The notes under the pieces: model-generated | What the model saw: only the letters and a program-made list of their open reading frames with translations | Told to the model about the DNA's origin: nothing | Database searches by the model: none | Translations under genes and position numbers: made by a program | Part shown: piece after piece, positions 1 to 10,932 of the stretch | How positions within the stretch are numbered: position 1 is the stretch's first letter | How the letters are laid out: every line of letters begins with the position of its first letter | Assembly (NCBI GenBank): GCA_002171315.2 | Contig: NHFS02000051.1 | Coordinates: forward strand, 1-10,932 | Source of the DNA: Euryarchaeota archaeon TMED117 | Lineage (GTDB): Archaea > Thermoplasmatota > Poseidoniia > Poseidoniales > Poseidoniaceae | Reading direction: 5' to 3' | DNA: 10,932 bases

Positions 1-3000
1 AATACCTGTTGATTGAAGAAGACGTGCCTGTCGTTTCTGCAACTTCCTTCATCAAACAAGCTTGGATTGAAGAAGGCCGGCCAGGTGTGGATCAGATTGA
101 ATATCAACCCTCGATGGGACGAGCAACCTGTACTCAACACGCCGTAGGCGACACCTTAACAGTTCCAATTTCTGGTGGTTCAGCCAATGTTTACGTCGCT
201 AAAACAACCGCTAGCGTGGCGTTCCTAGTCCAGTCAGGTAGAACATTATCATCGACTGTTTTACAAAATCTTGCTTCCACATGGGATCAGACAATCTATC
301 CAACCATGACCACCTACTTTGGTAAAGACTACGGGGATGGAAGAGGACTTGCTCCTCCGGATAACGATAATAATTGTCAAGTTGAGATCGTCGTTTATGA
401 CATCGATGGAGCATACAACATAGGAGGTTATTTCTCTCCAGGGACTGCTCCAACTCGTGACGTTGTTTACGTTGATTTTGCTGACATTACTCTGAATTGG
501 GGGAAGTCAATTATCGCACACGAACTCCAACATTTACTCCACAACGCTCAGGATCCTTACGAAAACCTATGGATCGATGAAGGCAATGCAGATGTGGCAA
601 TTTACCTGTGTTTCGGAGCAGACAGTACTCTTGCAGGCCATCTCAACGGATGGACACAATCTTCTGACTTGAGTGTACGATGGTGGAACCAAAGGAATGC
701 TGATTATGGAGCAGGGTTCATGTTCACGATGTATTTGGCAGACCATCTTGGTGGAGGGCCAGCAATACGTCAGTTGGTTCAAGATTCAGCAACAGGTGGT
801 TTAGGGGTTCAAAACTTAGCACTTTCACCAGTCTCGGGTCAAGCCGGAAAGATTGGTCGAACAATGGGTGAAATCTTTGCAAATTTCTCAATTGCAGCCA
901 CCATTGACTCCGATCAAGGAATCTACGGCTACTCAAATCTGATACTCAACCCATCTTGTGGCGGCAGCACATTCTGTCGAATCCAGCCTGCTGATACCAA
1001 TTCAAACTGGGCTACTCCTTGGAGTTCAACGGGCCATACAATGGAGGGATGGGGTATCCGATCGTTCAAGTTCACTCCGGGGTCTGCATCACCAGCTCCT
1101 CTTACGCTTAGAGTGACTTCAGACGTATCCAACTTCGATGGAGTTCTCGTCTACAAATCCACTGCAGATGGTCTATGGTCTGTTCAAGACCTCGATTTCT
1201 CAAACAACGTTGCCACCGGCTTGATTCAAGGATTCGGGAATCTCACAGATGAGGTTCACGCAATCGTCTGGTATGCGAGCGTTATAGGAGATTGTGACTA
1301 TACTTCTTGTGGCCCTTCATATCCTCAAGGAACAATCGACATTGAAGCCGCCCGAATTACATCTCCAGCGACCATGCTTCTCAACGGTACGACTCTAAGT
1401 GACCGCGATGGAGACGGCGAAGATGATACTGTTCAAGCAAATTACTCGATTTTGTCAAATGCGTTCTTTGAAGATCTCGATGTAGAAATCGTCGTTCGAG
1501 ATAGCAATGGGACGGTTGTAGATTCGACTTCAACAAGAGTGCAGGCTGGCGGAGGAGTATATGTTCCTGAGGATGCGTACTTTACAGCTCGTAAATCAGA
1601 CTTATACACGTTCGAATTCACGATGAGAGACATGTTAGGCGCCGTGCTCGACACTGAAACAACTTCTCCTCAAGCGTTAGGAAACATGGCTCCAGTTGCA
1701 AATGGTTCGGTATCAACAAACGCCAGTCAAACATACGAGAAAATTCAATTTACAGGCGATGGATTCGATGCATGGGGTCTTTCTCTCGACAATAACACCC
1801 TTCCATACTTTGACGCTCCAGTTGCCTACGCATGGGATTTTGGAGACAACATTACTTCTGGTTTACGTTCTCCCCTACGATCCTTCTCTTTCGTCGGTGA
1901 ATACAACACGACTCTACAAGTGATGGATATTGGCGGTACTTGGTCTGAAATCGATGTAAATACGGTGAACATAACCGACAATACTGATCCAATCCCCGTC
2001 ATTACGGTAAACAACATCGTTGTTGAAACAACGCTCGAGATTTTGACAAATCAGAGAATTGTCTTTTCAGCGTATCAAACAAGTGACAACGTTCCGCTCG
2101 AATACCTCCAATTCGATTGGGATTGGGGCGACGGGACATCTGTTGACAGTGGACAAGGTCTTTATTCATCAAATCATGAATGGGGCGATGTTGTTGGGAC
2201 GAATGAAACGTATAATCTCACGTTAACAGTATCCGATGGCGTAAATGTAGGTTCGAAGACAATTCAAATTATCGTCAATAACCGATTGCCATATCAAATA
2301 TTTTCAGATATTTTGACGACGTATACGTACACGCCATTGCCGATGCCTGATGTTTTTACCGACGATGATGGTGAGAATTTCACATTGGATTGGAATTTCG
2401 AAGGCGGTGTCAATCTCGATGGTATTGATGTGGATCGCTCAGATGATTTCTCTTCAACAAATTCTGCATCCATTTATCCAGCTCCTGCATGGAATCTACC
2501 AGGTATGAAAAACATTACAGTAACAATCACAGATGAAGACGGAGGCACCTCTTCTGCTCAACTTCAGGTGAATGTTGTCAATCAATTGCCTGTGGCGAAA
2601 TACATCGTCAAGGAATCTGGGGCAACCGGGTCTCCCCAGATTGATTTCCTAACTGAAAATGCAAAAGTCAATGTTCCTTACACATTCGACGGCCGTACAA
2701 GTTTCGATGTTGATGGTACAACAGGGACCTATAATGATCTCTCATTCAATTGGTCATTCCCAGATGGTACCTTCAGCAACAAAACGCTTCCTGCATACTC
2801 CTTCACAGAACCTGGTGAGCGAATTGTAACGCTTGTGGTAACTGATGAGAACGGAGAAGAGAGTATGCCAAGAGTCATCATCGTCCTTGTGGCAAATCCT
2901 CTCCCTATCATCGAGCTGCAAATACTTGATGCGTGGCTTGGAGAACAATGTGATCTTGAAACTGCAAAAGAATCTTGTAAATTACTGATGGACAGTGACG

Positions 3001-4043
3001 TGTTCCCTGAAAACGGTTTGCCCGATAAGTGGTCAAGGACCTTTGATGAAAATGGCGTTAATATCGCAATCCCAGGAGCCTTACTGTACTTTGACTCGAG
3101 TGGGACAAGAGATGGTGATCAGAAGTTCGAAGGCAAGTATGTGCCTCTAGAGCAAGAATCTCCTGATTGGAACGGCTTATTGGAGTACACATGGGATTTC
3201 GGGGATGCAACGCCTATTGTTCATGATCCGATGCCATGGCACGCCTATGAAATGGCTGGACTTTACACTGTAAAGCTAACTGTAAGGGATGCGTTTGGTA
3301 CTGGTGATGTAACTCGTGCTGAATTCCAAATTCATGTTGATTCGGCTCCTGTGATTGGTGAAATTGATGTTCCTGATGAAATCTATGAGGATTATTCTAC
3401 AGCAGTTGCCGTCAACGTAACGGATTCAGAATCACTTGCTGACCTCGTCTTCTATAGAGACACAGATGTTCTTGATGGTTCCAATTCAGATCGAGATGAT
3501 ACAATCAGTAACGACTTGGTTATAGAATGGGAAGAAGATCTTTCTTTTGACAAGAACGAAGATGGGGATCCGGCAAATGATTGGGATGTTTCAACCAATA
3601 CTTTGGCTACACTTACGACAATGAGTTGGGACACTCCAGGCGATGTCACAGTCAAGGTACGTGTTTGTGATGGAATGGGACTCTGCGTCGAAGCACAGCA
3701 AGAGTTTACTGTGTTGCCTGAACAAGACGCCGATCCATCATTATCGGACTTTAGTTGGGATGAATGGAAATCATGGATGACTGAAGCTGGTGGAGACGCC
3801 TTAGGATTCATTGCTCTAATTATCGCTGCCTTGATTCTTGGTTGGCTCGTAATGCGTCAACCAAATGAACTTGAAGAAGAGGCTAAGCAAAGTGCAGAAA
3901 CATATGAAGTTGAACATGCTGATGATGGAGGATTGCTTGGCATGGATCATCATACTCCGCCTCCTGCTCCAAAGATATTATCGAAGCAAGAAAGAAAGAG
4001 TGATGAAAGCGGATATATTCGTCCATTACGTCGACGTGAGTAA
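1..4043 (+). CDS. Membrane-anchored secreted zinc metallopeptidase with PKD domains (5' end outside window)
   Basis: The frame is open to the left edge, so the true start and the expected signal peptide lie upstream; 1344 residues are counted here from the codon at base 9. HELQH at residues 171-175, followed by WIDEGNAD with Glu191, is a gluzincin zinc site (two His, then Glu 16 residues after the second His). The surrounding pattern, including DYGAGFMF further on, resembles M30 (hyicolysin)-like peptidases; that family assignment is inference. After a beta-rich region comes DRDGDGEDD (465-473), a likely calcium loop. PKD-like domains start near residues 562, 660, 759, 859 and 964, with core tryptophans at 609, 704, 795, 915 and 1062; a sixth degenerate one starts near 1112. 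Many N-x-S/T sites suggest glycosylation. Residues 1264-1282 form one membrane helix, then a tail of about 62 residues. The probable role is cell-bound degradation of extracellular protein. Confidence is high for a surface protein and moderate for peptidase activity. Confidence 0.85.
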   Translation, partial: YLLIEEDVPVVSATSFIKQAWIEEGRPGVDQIEYQPSMGRATCTQHAVGDTLTVPISGGSANVYVAKTTASVAFLVQSGRTLSSTVLQNLASTWDQTIYPTMTTYFGKDYGDGRGLAPPDNDNNCQVEIVVYDIDGAYNIGGYFSPGTAPTRDVVYVDFADITLNWGKSIIAHELQHLLHNAQDPYENLWIDEGNADVAIYLCFGADSTLAGHLNGWTQSSDLSVRWWNQRNADYGAGFMFTMYLADHLGGGPAIRQLVQDSATGGLGVQNLALSPVSGQAGKIGRTMGEIFANFSIAATIDSDQGIYGYSNLILNPSCGGSTFCRIQPADTNSNWATPWSSTGHTMEGWGIRSFKFTPGSASPAPLTLRVTSDVSNFDGVLVYKSTADGLWSVQDLDFSNNVATGLIQGFGNLTDEVHAIVWYASVIGDCDYTSCGPSYPQGTIDIEAARITSPATMLLNGTTLSDRDGDGEDDTVQANYSILSNAFFEDLDVEIVVRDSNGTVVDSTSTRVQAGGGVYVPEDAYFTARKSDLYTFEFTMRDMLGAVLDTETTSPQALGNMAPVANGSVSTNASQTYEKIQFTGDGFDAWGLSLDNNTLPYFDAPVAYAWDFGDNITSGLRSPLRSFSFVGEYNTTLQVMDIGGTWSEIDVNTVNITDNTDPIPVITVNNIVVETTLEILTNQRIVFSAYQTSDNVPLEYLQFDWDWGDGTSVDSGQGLYSSNHEWGDVVGTNETYNLTLTVSDGVNVGSKTIQIIVNNRLPYQIFSDILTTYTYTPLPMPDVFTDDDGENFTLDWNFEGGVNLDGIDVDRSDDFSSTNSASIYPAPAWNLPGMKNITVTITDEDGGTSSAQLQVNVVNQLPVAKYIVKESGATGSPQIDFLTENAKVNVPYTFDGRTSFDVDGTTGTYNDLSFNWSFPDGTFSNKTLPAYSFTEPGERIVTLVVTDENGEESMPRVIIVLVANPLPIIELQILDAWLGEQCDLETAKESCKLLMDSDVFPENGLPDKWSRTFDENGVNIAIPGALLYFDSSGTRDGDQKFEGKYVPLEQESPDWNGLLEYTWDFGDATPIVHDPMPWHAYEMAGLYTVKLTVRDAFGTGDVTRAEFQIHVDSAPVIGEIDVPDEIYEDYSTAVAVNVTDSESLADLVFYRDTDVLDGSNSDRDDTISNDLVIEWEEDLSFDKNEDGDPANDWDVSTNTLATLTTMSWDTPGDVTVKVRVCDGMGLCVEAQQEFTVLPEQDADPSLSDFSWDEWKSWMTEAGGDALGFIALIIAALILGWLVMRQPNELEEEAKQSAETYEVEHADDGGLLGMDHHTPPPAPKILSKQERKSDESGYIRPLRRRE

Positions 4044-4080
4044 TCGAATACCTCATGAACCGAACGAACTATCATCAATC

Positions 4081-4087
4081 AGGGGAG
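4081..4087 (+). promoter_or_regulatory. Ribosome binding site that sets the start of the small surface protein
   Basis: AGGGGAG lies five bases before the ATG at 4093. It partly matches the GGAGG core and is the only such site near the point where a signal peptide begins. It argues against using upstream in-frame codons that overlap the preceding gene. Confidence 0.55.
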
Positions 4088-4092
4088 TCACA

Positions 4093-5124
4093 ATGCATCA
4101 ACGAAAAGCAGCATTTTTGTTGATTGTATTCTTTGCACCATTTCTAAGTGGTATGCATGGGGTTGGACCAATTGGGTCTGCTTCTGCTGCTATCGATGAT
4201 TGCGGTGGCAAACTCTCTCCAATAGTTTGGAATGAAACAATCTCTCGGCATGCAGAAGTACCTTTCTACAATTCATGGGATTGGAATAGTTTTGGGTTTG
4301 ATGATGATGATGGCAAAGGAGGGGGAAAGGGCCGCTCCATGGCTCAAGAAACCGCCTCTGGACAGGATTCCTCTGATGCTCCAGAAGAACCATACATGTA
4401 CATGAATTATCATTCTGATACAGCACTTGAAAAATTCGAATCCAATATTGCTACAACGATCAAGGTTGGTAATGACAGCGTTGGTGCAATCCGGGTCAAT
4501 CTTTCGAGCACCCATAGAACTACCATTTGTGTGGAAATTCAAGGTTTGGTTGGCGATCAAATCGTACCAGCAGAAGCGGACGTGTACCTCATGACTACGA
4601 ATAATTACGAGTCATATCAGGGGTCTTATCAAAGAATGCACAGTAGCGAATTTGGAAAATGGTTCCGCCAAGAAAGTTCAAGCCCGGATGAATTTGTTGC
4701 AGAATCATCTCCAGAATGGGCGGCATTTGAATGGACAGGTTGGAAAACCTATCGTGATGTACATGCCTATGAATCAACTGATTCAGTAGTCATGACCGTC
4801 TCATTAGATGGTCCTGAGGTATACAGTTCTCTTTTCTCAGGTACAGTCTATGAAGAGTTCTTTATTGTCATAGATACATGGGATAATTCTCGACGAGGTG
4901 ATGCGCAAGTGCAAAACAATGTCGTCGTTGCAGACATATCAATTTCGACAGTTGAACGATCAATTATTCTACCGAACTGGACAGTCTCTCTGGCTTTCTT
5001 AGTCTTCTTCATGTCAATCATTATGGCACCACTGATCGTAAACAAGCGATATATGAATGCTGGGCTCGAACCGAACCTTACTGAAGAGCAACAACTGATG
5101 CCTTCTCTGCAACAGAATGCCTGA
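4093..5124 (+). CDS. Secreted, C-terminally membrane-anchored protein of unknown function
   Basis: I do not recognise a family for this 343-residue protein. The ATG at 4093 is chosen because a signal peptide follows at once: basic MHQRK, a hydrophobic stretch over residues 6-20, and a cleavage-like ASA ending at residue 32. The frame is open further upstream but that part overlaps the previous gene and reads as charged, non-secretory sequence. An Asp run (70-73) followed by GKGGGKGR forms a charged flexible linker. The remaining exterior part looks like a beta sandwich (DVYLMTTNNYESYQ, later FFIVIDTWDNSRRGDA). Only two cysteines were seen, near residues 37 and 146, and could form a disulfide. 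A single helix spans about 297-316, followed by a short polar tail. It lies 49 bases after the PKD metallopeptidase on the same strand, so co-transcription and a shared surface role are plausible. A pre-peptidase-like or adhesin-like fold is possible but unproven. Confidence 0.8.
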   Translation: MHQRKAAFLLIVFFAPFLSGMHGVGPIGSASAAIDDCGGKLSPIVWNETISRHAEVPFYNSWDWNSFGFDDDDGKGGGKGRSMAQETASGQDSSDAPEEPYMYMNYHSDTALEKFESNIATTIKVGNDSVGAIRVNLSSTHRTTICVEIQGLVGDQIVPAEADVYLMTTNNYESYQGSYQRMHSSEFGKWFRQESSSPDEFVAESSPEWAAFEWTGWKTYRDVHAYESTDSVVMTVSLDGPEVYSSLFSGTVYEEFFIVIDTWDNSRRGDAQVQNNVVVADISISTVERSIILPNWTVSLAFLVFFMSIIMAPLIVNKRYMNAGLEPNLTEEQQLMPSLQQNA

Positions 5125-5138
5125 GTGAATTCACTCAG
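5121..5138. repeat. Perfect 18-bp palindrome holding both convergent stop codons
   Basis: CTGAGTGAATTCACTCAG equals its own reverse complement. As RNA it gives a 7-bp stem with an AAUU loop from either strand. The TGA of the upstream + strand gene and the TGA of aroD on the - strand occupy symmetrical places in the two arms. No T-rich tract follows on either side, so action as a two-way terminator is only a possibility. Confidence 0.6.
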
Positions 5139-5977
5139 TATTCAAGGAGTGTCCAGGCGTCTCTAAGGTCTCGTACATTGATGAGCCCTTTGTCGCTGAT
5201 ACGATGTTCAATCGAAAGTGTTGCATAGACCATTGAGACTCCTAGCACTGGTGCGTGGATTCGTGCCCAATCGCCTCCACTATTGACTGCCATGAGACTG
5301 TATTCATGCCCTTCTCCCTTCAAATCGATCGCTGCATCGACAATCTGTAAGGCATCAAGGTGAGAGTGAGCTGTAGAGCAAAACTTGACCATATCTGCAC
5401 CTTCGCTCTTTTCTCGGACAAATGTTGCTATGTCTTCAGAATTGGGTGTTCCATTAATGTCGTGGGATGAGTGAATGATTTTACATCCTGCTTTCTTCGC
5501 ATCTTCACTCAAAGCATTGAATTCAGTTTCATCGATTGAAGTTTCAATATCAATCCAACTAACTTTTGATGCAATTGCTAATTTGAGGATCTCCATTCTC
5601 TCTTCTTCAGTACCTGGGAAGTAACCTCCCTCTCGTGGGGGGCGATTTGTGAAAATGACAGGAATTCCAATCGATTCTTTCAGTTTCTGGATGGAAGCAT
5701 CTGCATCAATGGACGTTACATCGTTTATTGGCCATTCTGATTCAGGTGCCATGACCGATTTTGTTTCGCCATCTTCTTGTTCAACTTCAACTGGTTCTGG
5801 TTTAGAGAGATAGAGTCTATCGAAACGAATTTCGACGATGTCTGCGCCTGCAGTAGAGGCTCGTGCGGCTTCGTCAACCATTGCTTTAACGGTCGTGGAG
5901 TCGAGTGCGACGCAAATTGTAGGTTCAGGCATATTGCACTCGACTAGTGACCTCTTCTTAACGCTCACGGCTGTCAA
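5135..5977 (-). CDS. aroD: 3-dehydroquinate dehydratase, type I
   Basis: This cytosolic enzyme converts 3-dehydroquinate to 3-dehydroshikimate, the third step of the shikimate pathway, through a Schiff-base lysine in a TIM barrel. Counting from the TTG start (280 residues), the family landmarks are EIRFD (49-53), NRPPREGG with Arg112 and Glu116, the catalytic His172 in HSSHD, the Schiff-base Lys198 in MVKF, and substrate-binding Arg239 in WARI. Two oddities stand out: an acidic insertion of about 27 residues after EIRFD (roughly 57-84), and SDKGLI (261-266) where the family usually has SAPGQ, replacing the substrate-loop Gln with Leu. The start is uncertain. TTG at 5977 has GGAG four bases upstream and suits the TATA-like element; ATG at 5932 (MPEPTICVAL, 265 residues) fits the usual family N-terminus. 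It is convergent with the surface-protein genes and divergent from gyrB. Confidence 0.9.
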   Translation of the reverse strand: MTAVSVKKRSLVECNMPEPTICVALDSTTVKAMVDEAARASTAGADIVEIRFDRLYLSKPEPVEVEQEDGETKSVMAPESEWPINDVTSIDADASIQKLKESIGIPVIFTNRPPREGGYFPGTEEERMEILKLAIASKVSWIDIETSIDETEFNALSEDAKKAGCKIIHSSHDINGTPNSEDIATFVREKSEGADMVKFCSTAHSHLDALQIVDAAIDLKGEGHEYSLMAVNSGGDWARIHAPVLGVSMVYATLSIEHRISDKGLINVRDLRDAWTLLEY

Positions 5978-5981
5978 TGTT

Positions 5982-5985
5982 CTCC
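5982..5985 (-). promoter_or_regulatory. Possible ribosome binding site for the TTG start of aroD
   Basis: On the - strand GGAG is followed by AACA and then TTG at 5977. The site supports the longer form of AroD but is only four bases long, and the ATG at 5932 has just a weak GAG before it. Confidence 0.35.
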
Positions 5986-5990
5986 GTAAG

Positions 5991-6004
5991 CGGTAAAAAT
6001 TAAC
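5991..6004 (+). promoter_or_regulatory. TATA/BRE-like element facing gyrB
   Basis: CGGTAAAAATTAAC reads on the + strand as a purine/A-rich archaeal-type promoter core. A start about 25 bases on, near 6025, would give gyrB a leader of roughly 140 bases. A nearly matching copy sits at 6013-6026 in the opposite orientation. The assignment rests on composition and position only; CAATAAAAACC at 6027-6037 is an alternative core. Confidence 0.35.
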
Positions 6005-6012
6005 TCGAATGG

Positions 6013-6026
6013 TTGTTATTTTTACG
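6013..6026 (-). promoter_or_regulatory. TATA-like element facing aroD
   Basis: The - strand reads CGTAAAAATAACAA. Its centre is about 42 bases from the TTG of aroD, which places the expected transcription start near 5994, just ahead of the GGAG at 5985-5982. This spacing fits an archaeal promoter with a short leader. Confidence 0.45.
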
Positions 6027-6044
6027 CAATAAAAACCTCACACA

Positions 6045-10932
<4,888 letters not shown>

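Noticed and set aside
9..11. TTG as a true start of the metallopeptidase gene
   Set aside because: The frame is open to the window edge, no signal peptide follows, and the encoded N-terminus begins inside a folded region.
1692..3720. PKD region as a recent tandem DNA repeat
   Set aside because: The domains share a protein pattern but little nucleotide identity, so they are old and diverged and not a DNA repeat array.
3452..3811. 119-codon - strand ORF opposite the PKD region
   Set aside because: The Ser-rich translation is the normal reverse-strand image of Asp/Glu/Thr-rich coding sequence; no ribosome site or motif supports it.
3865..4092. Extended N-terminus for the small surface protein, overlapping the peptidase gene
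   Set aside because: That part is read out of frame with a clearly coding gene, and the signal peptide starting at 4093 would be buried in the interior of the chain.

Overview
This window most likely comes from a marine planktonic euryarchaeon of the Marine Group II / Poseidoniales kind. That is an inference from gene content and style, not proof. The evidence is a bacterial-type gyrBA pair, very long secreted PKD-domain proteins held by one C-terminal membrane segment with a short charged cytoplasmic tail, moderate-to-low GC, TATA-like elements in the divergent intergenic region, and Shine-Dalgarno sites complementary to the usual 16S rRNA tail. A bacterium cannot be formally excluded.

Layout: (1) Bases 1-4043, + strand: the 3' part of a cell-surface zinc metallopeptidase, running in from upstream. 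It has a HELQH...DEG gluzincin site, a beta-rich middle, five to six PKD-like domains, a transmembrane segment and a cytoplasmic tail. (2) Bases 4093-5124, + strand: a 343-residue protein of unknown function with a signal peptide and a C-terminal membrane anchor, 49 bases downstream and probably co-transcribed. (3) Bases 5135-5977, - strand: type I 3-dehydroquinate dehydratase (aroD, shikimate pathway), convergent with the surface genes. Both stop codons lie inside one perfect 18-bp palindrome. (4) Bases 5978-6166: divergent regulatory region with two opposed TATA-like elements and a leader before gyrB that can fold in alternative ways. (5) Bases 6167-8125 and 8115 to the window end, + strand: gyrB and gyrA, overlapping by 11 bases. 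gyrA starts at a TTG with a strong Shine-Dalgarno and leaves the window after all six C-terminal blades but before its stop.

Functionally, GyrB and GyrA form the A2B2 enzyme that introduces negative supercoils. AroD makes 3-dehydroshikimate for aromatic amino acids. The two surface proteins probably act outside the cell on protein or polysaccharide substrates or in adhesion. No mobile element, CRISPR array, tRNA or rRNA is visible, and I found no clear new defence or mobile system. The points most worth a second look are the foldable gyrB leader, the AroD active-site loop change, the Gln at the GyrA quinolone-position serine, and the membrane-anchored PKD peptidase with its unknown partner.
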